Shown here: positions 8,934 to 18,797 of the stretch, in pieces
How positions within the stretch are numbered: the first letter of the stretch is position 1
Layout: each line of letters starts with the position of its first letter
Assembly: GCA_004114245.1 (NCBI GenBank)
Contig: QZWS01000081.1
Location: 1 to 28,535, forward strand
Direction: 5' to 3'
From: Zoopage sp. CT-All
Taxonomy: Eukaryota > Zoopagomycota > Zoopagomycetes > Zoopagales > Zoopagaceae
DNA: 28,535 nucleotides
The notes under the pieces: generated by a model
The model's database searches: none
What the model saw: only the letters and a program-made list of their open reading frames with translations
What the model was told of the DNA's origin: nothing
Position numbers and translations under genes: made by a program

Positions 8934-11900
8934 TCATGCCTCGGCCTTCTTCTTGCGCTTTTCCACTGCTTTGACCACAAGCTGCGACAGTCCTTCACGT
9001 ACTTCGATCATCCCGTGCTTCTGGCAAAACTCGACAGCCACTTTACGAGGATCTTCGTTCTAGCAAATCAAGTATTAGCAATTATGACTAAACATCGGCT
9101 GACACTCACTGCGTGAACCGTCAGTCGCTGACGCCCATTATTTTTGGTTTCTATATTCATCTCCAACAGCGGCTTGGTGCCGGAGACGATTGACCGCCTA
9201 GGACGCAGGCCTTCACTTGATTCAGCGGCTGGCGTGCTTTGAGGCGGCGTGCTTTGAGGCGGCTTGCTGACTGAAGCGTTCACTTGCGACACCGCTATGC
9301 TAGATTCATTCTCTTTCGCCGCCGCTAATTGCTTGACACCATTGACGACAGGCTTCGGTGCAAAGGAGACCTTGAGCGCATCAGATCGCGCCCCAGCGCT
9401 GTCAACCAAGGAAACCTCCTTGCCGCTACGAGATTTGCGTTTATCCCGGCGCGAACGATTGGACGCTGCGACTTCACGCATAGCGGCAGCAGAAGATCGC
9501 TCAACTTCTGCGTTGGATGACGCCGCATTTCTCGTATCCGCCATGTCCTGATCGCCATCGTCGTCGACCGGAGCGCGCATAATATCGGCATTAGAAATGG
9601 ACTTGCCGCGACGATCGCGTCGTCTCTTTCGCTCTTTGGCAGCATCCTCCTGAATCTGAGCCGGTGTTTTATCGGTTATCTGAACAGTCTCCTCTTTGAA
9701 GTTAACACTCAATGGGCTACGCGTGGCGGCGTCAATTCCCAATTCGGCCAGCTCACCAGGTCGGATAAAGACGGATTTGGTTCGACGTCCAGCAGCATGC
9801 TTTGGCGGCCCTTCTACTGGCGGTGGGGGGAGATGAGAGCCATCCGATTTTTCTAAATTCGGCACCAGCCATTCATCGTAGGTTTTCCATATACGGGTAT
9901 CTGGCTCCTGGGCACGTCTGCGGGCAGCCTCGCGCTCTACAAGATCTTGCTCGCGTCGGTTCAGTTCCTCCTCCATTTGCCTGAGCTTGGCCTCTGCTTG
10001 CTCTTCTTCGCGTCTTCGTCGCAACTCAAATTCAGCCAACTGGCGTCGCTTGATCTCCTCTAGTTCGGCTATCCGACGAACCTCCTCATCTCGCAGACGG
10101 GCGCGTTCTCGCTCCTCCGTTTCCCTTCGCTGCTTCTCGAGTTCTTCCAGAAGACGACGCTCCCGTTCTGCCGACTCACGAATTTGTTGAGCCATCTCCT
10201 CGGCATCGCGAGCGCGACGAGTTGCTTCCTCTGCCTCCCCGAGAATTCGCTGGCGCTCAAGCAACAGCTTGTGCGCATCTTCTGTCAGCTTCGCCTGGCG
10301 AATCGCCTCTTCTAATTCTAGACGCTTTGCCTCGGCAGCAGCCAGTTGCTTGCGACGCTCTTCGTCTTCTTTTAGGCGACGCTGAGCTTCTTCGGCCTCT
10401 TTTGCTTCCTGTTCAGCGCGGCGGAGCCTTTCCTCCTCCAGACGCTTTCGGTCCTGTTCTTGCTGTCTCTTGGACTCCTCGGCCTCGCGTTTCAGCAGTC
10501 GCTCTTCTACATCTCGCATGCGACGCTCGACTTCGGCCTTAATCTTACGCTCTTGTTCGTCTCGACGTTGACGCTCGGTTTCCTGCTCAACGATGCGTTG
10601 GGATTCACGTTCAGCGCGCTTCCTAGCTTGCTCTGCTTCCTGGGCTCGACGAGCCTCCCCGGAACGCTCCCGCTCCAACGCGGTAATCTTATCGCGAAGT
10701 TGGTCCATTTGCGACATGATACGATTTTGCTCTGCGGCAGCAGCCTCGAGCTCCTTTCGTTCCATCGAGGCCTTTCGTCGTAGTCTCTCTGCTTCCGCAG
10801 CGGCTTCCTTTTGTGCAGCAGATTGCAGTGAGAGATGTGATGTGATTTGCGTCGGTGATGAGCCGGAATCATTAACTTCGTCATTAATGGCGGCGAGGGC
10901 TGGCGGTCCGAGCTCATGCGCTGACCACTGCTTTCCATCGCTTCGAGAACGCGAGCGGTTCTCCAGTGACTGATCCGGAACAGAGTTGACCTCGTCAATG
11001 CCTCGGGGTCGAGAAATTGGTGTCATAGCATTGGGAGTGCGCGCACCAAATGTCGAGCTTGCCCGACGTTGGTGCCACACGTCTGGACCATGCTGGGCAT
11101 CCGCCTCTGCCATGATCTCTTCTGTCAACTTTGTATGGTCTTGGAGGAGCTTAACGGCATCAACGATGGCGGAGGCGGAGGTTTCCTCGCGCCACTGCTC
11201 GTAGGCACGTCGCTGCAGCGCTCCTGCCAGCGGCGAACCGCCGCACGGCGTATTGACGGCAGACACATCCCTCATCGATGGTTCATCAGCAGCGCCGAAA
11301 AGACGGGGAGTTGCCTGAGCATCAGCGCTGGATTTGGACCCAACAATATCGGGAACCTGGAGTTGAATATCGTTGACTTGCGGCGACTTGGGGCCCGCAG
11401 AGTGATTGTAGGCCCTTTCGTCGCCATAACGACTGTCGCTGGCTTGTGGGGCGTCCCTTGCCTTGGTCCGCGGGGTTTGATCCACTGGTACCGAGGGACC
11501 TTGCGAGTATACTATCAGCATTACTTATTTGCTCAAGCACTGTGCACCATACCAGAGTGATTCCACCACGGATCGTAATTAGCACTGCCTCCACGCGCCC
11601 AGTCGTCTAGCTCCCGGCCCTCCCGGCCATCCCAGCCATTTGCAGCAGCATTGTTCCAGTACTGCTCTTGATACCAACGATAGTAGTCCTGTTCATACTG
11701 AGACTGCGCGTAGGAATCAGCGCGGTAGGCTTCTTCGTATCGGCTGCAGACACTGGCAGTATCGGTGGCAGCCTGGGGTATTTCTCCATTAGCCGACGCA
11801 GATCCATCTAGAATTTGATGGCGCGCAGCACCTGCAACTCGGGACTCGGACTGCATTATGGATGCGGCAGTATCGGGATAAAGTCCTTGCGGACCGTAGT

Positions 11901-12513
11901 AATATTCCCAATGCTGGCGATAATAATCATCTTGTGCACGAGAGAGATCTGCATAATCGTATCCGTAGAGCGATGCGGTGTCGTATTGCGATCCGGAGTA
12001 GTATGAGTGCCGGTGCGATGAGGCCGCAGACGCGGGTGGGTAGCCATAGTAGCCATCGCGGTACTCACCAGCAACCAGCGAGCTCGCGTATTGCGTTTGT
12101 GAACCACCATACTGCGACGAGCTTCCCCAATACGAGTACGCAACTGCAGCCTCGCCGCCATTGACCACACTCCCAGCCCGTGATGGCGCAGGCAACTTGA
12201 TCATTACGCTCCCATTCTCGAACAGCTCATCTACATCATCCGTGTCCTCGTCGTCACCCGGCAGCCCGACCCGTGAGCCCGAGTCTGCAGCCATACGGGA
12301 TATTGCGACTGAGGACTGTCGAGAGTGGTTGGAGAGGCGGGGCAGCGATACGGAGATATTTTCGACGGCGGCTGCATCTTCTGCAGATGTTGTCCCACCG
12401 ACAGCGTCTTCTGGTGGCGGGGTCTTAAAATACCAAGATTGTTGCGAAGTGTTTGAGCCACTACGCGGACGGTGGCGCGGCGTTGCGTGGGCAGCGTTTG
12501 CGCGGGAGTCCAT
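8934..12513 (-). CDS. Large coiled-coil protein with Tyr-rich N-terminus and motif-bearing C-terminus
   Basis: Exons 11553-12513, 9110-11499 and 8934-9059 give about 1158 residues. Introns 11500-11552 (GTATGG, TGCTGAT, AAG) and 9060-9109 (GTGAGT to CTAG) keep frame. The start MDSRANAAHATPRHRPRSGS is the last in-frame Met before the body of the protein. About residues 130-240 are rich in Tyr, Ser and Gly. Residues about 500-770 form a long Glu/Arg/Lys coiled coil. The C-terminal segment LLEMNIETKNNGRQRLTVH, then NEDPRKVAVEFCQKHGM, looks like a small folded domain and recurs in the gene ending at 13889. I do not recognise the protein; a scaffold or cytoskeletal role is a guess from the coiled coil. 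It is divergent from the carrier gene, with 65 bases between starts. Confidence 0.85.
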
Positions 12514-12578
12514 CGCGCAGTAGGGCGTTTGAGTTAAAATCGGCAGGTGGCATCTGCGGCATCCCGAGCGCAAAACAA

Positions 12579-13791
12579 ATGCCAGCCAACCCCGCGCTGT
12601 CGCCCGCCGAAGCAGCCCTCAGCGGCGCCGTAGCCGGCCTCACCTCTCGGTAGCCGCGCCGTCTGTGCCGTTTACGGTGCTGACACTGGCTAGCTTCGTG
12701 ATCGCGCCGTTTGACGTGGTTAAAATTAGACTACAGGCACGCCGGTGTCCAGTCTGTTGCTCTGCTAACCCTTACGCGGCAGTTGCAGTCTCAGCGGTCG
12801 GGCATACGTGAGAGATCCAGCGCGATTAAGTATCATTCGATTGCCGGGTCCATGGCGACGATTGTTCGCGAGGAGAGTATACGGGTGAGTCTGCATGCAT
12901 CTCATCTTGCGCTGCATCACCATCCACAGGGTCTATGGAAGGGGAATCTGGCCGCCGAGTATTTATACATGTCGTATGCGGCGCTGCAGTTTTCGTCATT
13001 CAATGCGCTCTCGCTGTGTCTGTCTACGGTAGGGAGCCGATTTCCCACGGTCGACTGCCAGCCAGATTGTGTAGACGGCTCCCACGCTCTCGGAAACAAC
13101 GCGGCAGTTCTTTGCGGGTGCTGGCGCGGGAACTCTTGCAACATGCGTTACGTACCCGCTGGATTTGTTGCGCACGCGAATGGCATCGCAGGGTCAGATC
13201 CAGGTGATGTTCCGTCCTGGTCATTCCTTCCATTAAGATGCGAATAGTGTTTTCAGGTCTACCGATCCCTCACTCATGCTATCGCTGAAATATATCGCTC
13301 AGAAGGGGCGCGAGGATACTATCGCGGCCTAGTTTCGGCGGTGCTGCAAATTGTGCCGTATATGGGCCTCACTTTTGCCTCGTATGGCCACTGCAAGCGA
13401 TCGGTCAATCATGTCCAGGTCTGCTCTGCTGCTGTCGACGATAGCAACAACTGAGTTTGCATAGGCGATGCGAGAGAACCCAGGGGTGAGAGACGCTATG
13501 TGCGGTGCCTTGGCCGGTGCGATCAGCAAAGTTGGTATCCATCCGCTCGACACCATCCGCAAGCGGCTCCAGGTCCAAGGGCCCACCATCAACCAGTACG
13601 TGGTGCCACGCGTGCCTGTGTACAGCTCGATCCCACACGCTTTTCGAGATATACTGAGACGAGAGGGTGCGCTTGGACTGTACAAAGGATTATGGCCGAG
13701 TCTCCTCAAGACGGCGCCGTCGACCGCTGTCACTTTCGCCGTTTACGAATGGATGCATCGATGGATTATGGAGAGGAAGAGTGCTGCTTAG
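12579..13791 (+). CDS. TPC1: Mitochondrial thiamine pyrophosphate carrier
   Basis: Seven exons (12579-12649, 12694-12736, 12783-12884, 12930-13028, 13075-13203, 13257-13418, 13465-13791) give 310 residues, the usual carrier length. Three mitochondrial carrier repeats are present with signatures PFDVVKIRLQ, YPLDLLRTRM and HPLDTIRKRLQ. The detail AGLTSRFVIAPFDVVKIRLQ, then LQSQR, and GLYKGLWPSLLKTAPSTAVTF match Tpc1/SLC25A19, which exchanges thiamine pyrophosphate across the inner membrane. Intron 2 (12737-12782, 46 nt) has a CTAAC branch and CAG end but its donor is GC (CAG|GCACGC). Every nearby GT either breaks frame or leaves a 31-nt intron, while GC gives KIRLQ-LQSQR as in homologues. The other introns are GT-AG, 44-53 nt. 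Confidence 0.93.
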
Positions 13792-13888
13792 AGGGCTTTT
13801 TCTGCACGCTGTAATTATTGCATGCATTCGTATTAGTATCAAATCAATGCAAACGAATCGCGAGTTGACCTCTCTCCAGTCGACTGCG

Positions 13889-15379
13889 TCACAAAAACCT
13901 TTCATGTAGCACCCTTTGTGTCTCGGACTCAATGCGTGCCGCAAGTGCTCGGGTCACTTTTCCTGGCAATGCGAGCCGTTGGCAAAACTCCTCGGCGAGA
14001 TCGAACGCACGATCGCCTTCATGCACGTTGATATCATATCCGTCAATGTTCATGCGGAGCAGAAGCTTGCCACGAAATTGGGCTGGCATAGAATGGTCGG
14101 CGACGGTTATAAGACATGCGTCGTCGTTGTGATCATCCCAGTCCGGCTCGTAGGCCGCCAACGTGCAGTACTCGGGGGCGAGTGCATCGGGGTAGTTGGC
14201 GCCCAACTCTCGGGGTGGAGTATTTGGCGGCGAATGATGGTTGCGAACAGGTGGAGGTGGCGCATCCCAGCCGCCAAGCGCAAGGTCTTCCGACACGACA
14301 TCCCGCATTCTATCGTTGGTACGTTCCCTGTGATACACGTTGGCAGCAAAAATTAGATCACCCTCATCGTCGTATCTATCATCGCGCTCTGCACAAGTGG
14401 AGCGCGACGGCTGTACATCCCTATAGCTTCGAGCTGGGAGGTTAACAAACACGGGAGGCGTTCCTCTGGAGCGTGAAAAACGATCCCCCCGTCGCCCTGA
14501 GGCCTGCTGCTGATGGAAGGAAGACTCGGCGTGACGATATTCTTCCTGGTTTGTAAATTCGCGATAATCGCCGTGATGTCGCGCGGTGCTTTGCCCCATG
14601 CTACCAGGTCGAAGCGGCAAATGCCTAGAATTGTCACTGCCAGCCCCAAGGGGCGGCCAAACATCGTCCATGTAAGCAGTGCCTTGGGATGAGTACGGTT
14701 GCCAAGGCGGTATCTCCTGGGAGTCGTCGATATAACCAGTCTGATGGCGTTGACGGCTGTCATAGCTACGCTGCGTGAAGCTAGATAACCCGGAAGCTTC
14801 ATTGCTATTGCGCTGATGGGAAAAGTGGGCCGGGGAGCAGTAGTCATCGTAATTGTACATGCCGTCATCGTCTCCATGTGCCAGAGGCTGCCCATAATCA
14901 GGATACTGACGCGTAGAGTAGCTAGAAGTCAGCGAAGCAAAGGCGTCATTTGGTGGCTGTATAGTGCCTCCCGAGACGGCCGAATGATGCGCAGATTCCG
15001 ACACCGGAGCCGCGTTCGACGGAGTTTGCACAGACTCTGCTGCTGGACGCCTCGACGGTGCAGGCAGTGGCCTACCTCCATATGCTTGCCCAGCTGTGGC
15101 TGAACTGCGGCCCCTGCCACCGCCTTTCGATACACTATTTCCAGCACCGCGCGATGCACCGCCACCGGGCCTACTTTGAGCGCTGGGGTGATTCCCCCGA
15201 GACCAATTAGCTGACTGTCCACGACTGCTGCGACCATGGCGTGCAGTCGACGCTGGCCTGTAGTTCCCGCCATGCCGATGCAGATCGCCGCTCACGGCAG
15301 CAGTGTCTGCGGGGGAATCGAGAATGTCGTGGACGGGCTGGATGGAGCCCCATTTGCTGAGAGCGGCGCGCGTCGCCAT
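13889..15379 (-). CDS. Low-complexity protein sharing a C-terminal motif with the 8934-12513 product
   Basis: Uninterrupted 496-residue frame from MATRAALSKWGSIQPVHDI. Residues about 40-110 are rich in Arg, Gly and Ser, with RGG-like spacing that suggests RNA binding or condensate formation. The middle is Ser/Gln/Tyr-rich and probably disordered. The last 90 residues are different and look folded: LLLRMNIDGYDINVHEGDR, then FDLAEEFCQRLALPGKVTRA. This aligns with the end of the coiled-coil protein (L-MNI, VH, D, A-EFCQ). I do not recognise the family. It lies tail to tail with the carrier gene, 97 bases apart. Small frame-neutral introns cannot be excluded. Confidence 0.8.
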   Translation of the reverse strand: MATRAALSKWGSIQPVHDILDSPADTAAVSGDLHRHGGNYRPASTARHGRSSRGQSANWSRGNHPSAQSRPGGGASRGAGNSVSKGGGRGRSSATAGQAYGGRPLPAPSRRPAAESVQTPSNAAPVSESAHHSAVSGGTIQPPNDAFASLTSSYSTRQYPDYGQPLAHGDDDGMYNYDDYCSPAHFSHQRNSNEASGLSSFTQRSYDSRQRHQTGYIDDSQEIPPWQPYSSQGTAYMDDVWPPLGAGSDNSRHLPLRPGSMGQSTARHHGDYREFTNQEEYRHAESSFHQQQASGRRGDRFSRSRGTPPVFVNLPARSYRDVQPSRSTCAERDDRYDDEGDLIFAANVYHRERTNDRMRDVVSEDLALGGWDAPPPPVRNHHSPPNTPPRELGANYPDALAPEYCTLAAYEPDWDDHNDDACLITVADHSMPAQFRGKLLLRMNIDGYDINVHEGDRAFDLAEEFCQRLALPGKVTRALAARIESETQRVLHERFL

Positions 15380-15580
15380 GCCAGCCGATAGTTAACTGAC
15401 GTGGAGCTAGAACGTGACTGGCCTGAAGTGGGTGTGGCTCGCGAATGCAATCGGCGAACACCGAAACACTAATAACAGGCCGCATTGCGATTTTCAGTGC
15501 TGACACAACGCCTGCACGCGCGGGACACACAAGGCTCGCGCTGCACACAGATACCCCGACCATTCCTCGCCGCCTGCCCC

Positions 15581-16654
15581 TTACCCCTGCGAGGCACCGG
15601 GCATCTTTGTGGGCTCCTCGGTCACCACTACCACTTCCCGCGCACTGCTCTCCACCACCTCCACCGCACTGTCCGCCGGCAGCGTCATCGACAGCGCCGG
15701 CGACTTGGGCACCACCCCTTCGAGCGGTCGCACATCGCGCGTCACCCATCGCACCCACTCGTCCCGCGTACGCCCGCCCAGAATCGCCACAATCACCACT
15801 GTCATGTTGTCGCAGCCAACACCGCCAAGGTCCGTGTCGGAGGCCAGGCACCGCTCCATGAGGCGCTCGGCCGTCTCCTCGAGCCCGCAGCCCGCCGCCA
15901 ACGCACGTCGTACGAACGTCACCACCTCCTGGTTGCTCAACACGTCCCAGATGCCATCGCACGCGATCACAAGAAACTCGTCGGTGGCGGAATCGATGGG
16001 CCCGTGCACGCGGATGTCGGGATCGGCGGTGACGATTTGCTGCGAGGGGGGGAGGAACTTGTTCTGCTTGAACTCAAAGTCGCCAATGGCGCGCGACAGC
16101 GCCAGGTTGCCATTGACGCGGCCAAACTCGACAAACCCACCGGCAGCGACGATGCGCGCCAGTTCGGACTCGTTCGTCGGCTTGTGGTCCTCGGAGAGCG
16201 GCACTGCGGCGCCGGCCTGGCAGAGGACGGCACGCGAGTCGCCGACATTGGCGACAAAGATGCGATTGTCGTCGGTGACGAGCGCGCCTACCGCCGTGCA
16301 CCCGGACGTCTCCTGCAGCATGTCCGGATCGCTCCTGATGTCGACATCCATGCCCAGAAACGAACTGCGCAGCGCCTCGCCATACTCGTGCACCGCAAAG
16401 TCCTTGTCATTGCATATGCGGTGATGCAGCTTCGCCCCGCAGTATTTAGCCACGTTTGCACCGCCATGGCCATCAAACACGGCAAAGAAGGCGTGGTTGG
16501 GGTAGCGCTCGGGGCAGAGATCGAGGATGGCGGCGTGCGCGTCCTCCATCGAGATGCGCCAGCCCTGCATGCCCGATGCGGCCCACCAGAACCGCGCGTC
16601 TGCGGCCGAGGAGGTTTCCTTGGTTGTGACGGGTTCTGAGAGTGTTTGACCCAT
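15581..16654 (-). CDS. PP2C-type Ser/Thr protein phosphatase (Ptc2/Ptc3-like)
   Basis: Uninterrupted 357-residue frame. The start at 16652-16654 gives MGQTLS, the usual PP2C opening and a possible N-myristoylation site at Gly2. The catalytic domain covers about 20-300 with the metal-binding motifs in order: RISMEDAHAA, VFDGHGG, FVANVGDSRAVL, LSEDHKP, NLALSRAIGDFEFK, ACDGIWDV and CDNMTVVIV. GDFEFKQN and the DPDI segment point to the Ptc2/Ptc3 branch. In yeasts that branch dephosphorylates Rad53, Hog1 and Cdc28; the targets here are inferred. The C-terminal 55 residues are divergent. The upstream frame beyond this Met is not conserved. It is divergent from PCID2, with 553 bases between starts. 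Confidence 0.94.
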   Translation of the reverse strand: MGQTLSEPVTTKETSSAADARFWWAASGMQGWRISMEDAHAAILDLCPERYPNHAFFAVFDGHGGANVAKYCGAKLHHRICNDKDFAVHEYGEALRSSFLGMDVDIRSDPDMLQETSGCTAVGALVTDDNRIFVANVGDSRAVLCQAGAAVPLSEDHKPTNESELARIVAAGGFVEFGRVNGNLALSRAIGDFEFKQNKFLPPSQQIVTADPDIRVHGPIDSATDEFLVIACDGIWDVLSNQEVVTFVRRALAAGCGLEETAERLMERCLASDTDLGGVGCDNMTVVIVAILGGRTRDEWVRWVTRDVRPLEGVVPKSPALSMTLPADSAVEVVESSAREVVVVTEEPTKMPGASQG

Positions 16655-17207
16655 GGACGGCGGGGAGAATAACAAGCGGCGGCGGTGCGTGGATGTTGGA
16701 TGGTGGCTGGTTGGGTAGAGCGAGCCACTTGGCAGCAGCGAGCAGCCGCTGCCCGAGGAGACCGAGGAGACCAAGGAGACCAAGTGCCAAAGCGCGGCTT
16801 CAAGCAGATGCAGATCAGAGCAGAGAAACACTGTTGTATGCATTCAATAGACACAGCAGGTATGCGCGGTGCCGCGGGGCCCGGGAGCCCTCCGCGTTGC
16901 TCCTCAAACAGCACCCGACCGCGGATGGAGGGCAGCAATGTGCGCCTCGTATCTGTCCCACGACGCTCACTCGCACGGTGGGTCAATAGAAGGCGCTCGT
17001 CGTTCTACGGCCGGTCCCGTCTCCGAGCGGGCAGATGGTGCGCAAGCATTGCTCGATCGCATATCGCTCAGAGACACGCCGGCAGTGGAGGCCTGGTAAC
17101 CCAGAGACACGCGGGCGGCTCGGATACACCGGCAAACCACGGCCGGCGGACGCGGCAGCCGATGCGGCAAGCAGAGCCTCCTTGACTGCCGCTGAGAATC
17201 ACCCACC
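16655..17207. other. Divergent promoter region between PP2C and PCID2
   Basis: No gene is supported in these 553 GC-rich bases. A short tandem repeat sits at 16754-16784. The motif CAGAGACACGC occurs twice, near 17070 and 17102. No tRNA or other RNA gene was recognised. Confidence 0.5.
16754..16784. repeat. 9-base tandem repeat
   Basis: Three consecutive 9-base units, CGAGGAGAC twice and CAAGGAGAC once, plus a partial CAAG. They lie 100-130 bases upstream of the PP2C start. It may be a slippage tract or clustered binding sites. Confidence 0.6.
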
Positions 17208-18667
17208 ATGTCGGTCGCAGCAACGATGCTCGCCAGGCATATTTCGCAGATCGCCCGCGATGTCTCGTCGCAGCACGGCGCCATGGTGGCGACCGTGCTG
17301 GATGTGGCGACGCCAGCCTACACCCCGCCCCCGCCCGCGGTTCTGACCGATGCATGTCCGTCATCACGCACCTGCGCTGCTCATCCGCCCATGCGTCTAG
17401 AAAGCAATCGTAGACACCTGCAGGAAGCTGCTGCCTCGCGGCTGGGCAGACGTATTTATCCACCACCTCGCTGTGCTGCGGCATCTGGGCCACAACGACC
17501 CCGTCGCCGCCTTTGCCCGCCAGAGCGACGTTGCCCGCGATTTTCTCCGCCTCTTCAGCGACCTCGACCGGCGCCACCTCCCCGTGCTCTACACTATCCT
17601 GCGCGATCTCCGCACCCTGTCGAAGCATGCTCAGCGGCGTCGGGAGCAGAATAAAACAACGTCGCAGGCAGCGGCATTGATGGACGAGGGCGAGCATCCC
17701 CCTAATGAAATCGAGGATGCCGCGCGGTGGATTCATCGCGCCTTCACCGCCTGTCTCACCGACCGCGAGCATGTGCCCGGGGCCAGTCGGCGCTGGGGCG
17801 TGTACAAAGTGGTGGCCTACCTCTTTGATTCCTACTTCCAGCTCGGGCAGCAGAGCAACTGCAAGAGCGTGATTCGCGCGCTCGCAGCCGCGGGGAAGGA
17901 TGTTCCCTCGCTATTCCGCTTTCCAAGGTCGCACCAGGTCACGTATAGGTTCCGGCTGGGTGTGCTCGCGTTTACTCAGGAAGACTATGCCAAAGCTGAG
18001 CAGGAGTTGGTATTTGCCTTCTTGAACTGCCACACCCAGCATCGCAAGAACCAAGAGTAGCTATAGCCAGCTCCCCTCACTCATTCATTGATGCTTGTTG
18101 TCTAGACGCATCCTCGTCTACCTCATCCCAACACGAATCCTGCTCGGCCACCTACCAAACTCGGTCCGCTTGGCATCCTTCTCCCCATGCATCTCGTCTC
18201 TCTACCTGCCGTTTGTCAGCGCCATACGCTCTGGCAGCCCCGGGGCGTACTACCGCTACCTTGCCGATAACGAGCCCACCCTGCTTCGTCTCGGCACATA
18301 CCTCGCCATGGAGCGAGCCGGGATCCTGGCAACGCGCAACCTGCTCCGACGCACTTGGATCCTGACGCGCACCGAGGACAATATGGCACGGGTTGCCATG
18401 CGTGCATTTGAAGTTGCCTGCGGCGTCGATCCATGGACGGAAATTGTTCGCGAGCACGATATTGGAGAGGATGGGAAGATCAAGTCCAAGGCAAGGGTCG
18501 ATGCAGACGCCGTCGAGTGCTTGCTGGCAAATGCCGTGGCAGCCGGTTTTATCAAGGGATATTTATCACACGAAAGGAGGATGGTGGTCCTGAGCAAGAA
18601 TGATCCGTTTCCGGCGGTGCAGGCTGTGATGGCAGCCGCGGTGACGAAGGGGGTGCCTGTGGGATAA
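17208..18667 (+). CDS. PCID2: PCI-domain protein PCID2/Thp1 (Csn12-like), TREX-2 mRNA export
   Basis: Exons about 17208-17351, 17401-18056 and 18106-18667 give about 453 residues. The second junction reads KNQ-ERILVYLIPTRILLGH, matching PCID2 (KNKRMILIYLLPVKMLLGH) without a gap. An N-terminal helical half (WADVFIHHLAVL, WGVYKVVAYLFDSYFQLG) is followed by a PCI domain ending VKGYLSHE-type (IKGYLSHERRMVVLSK-DPFPAV). Thp1/PCID2 pairs with Sac3 and Dss1 at the nuclear pore to couple transcription to mRNA export. Csn12 is the close alternative and cannot be excluded. The first intron is uncertain: a GC donor (GAT|GCATGT, 49 nt) joins frames, as does GT at 17356 with acceptor 17404, or GT at 17340 with acceptor 17400. 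Confidence 0.88.
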
Positions 18668-18797
18668 GGCTGTGTGTCCTGTGCTAGTACTGCCTTGTCA
18701 TGAAGCTATTGTAGGCAATTCTCCTCTGATCAAAGCGCGAGCGCATGCCGCTATCAGGGCGAGCAAGTCAGATCCTGGGATTCCTACTGAATGCGGC

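Noticed and set aside
12745-12782. GT donor at 12745 for TPC1 intron 2
   Set aside because: With any of the nearby acceptors it shifts the frame and destroys the second half of carrier repeat 1. The GC donor at 12737 reproduces the family sequence exactly.
15207-15962. 251-codon minus-strand open frame overlapping two genes
   Set aside because: Gly/Ala/Arg-rich translation in another frame of the PP2C gene and the adjacent gene; no motif or plausible start.
15485-16639. 384-codon plus-strand open frame
   Set aside because: It lies antisense to the PP2C phosphatase, whose catalytic motifs are all on the minus strand. The frame is a by-product of GC-rich coding sequence.
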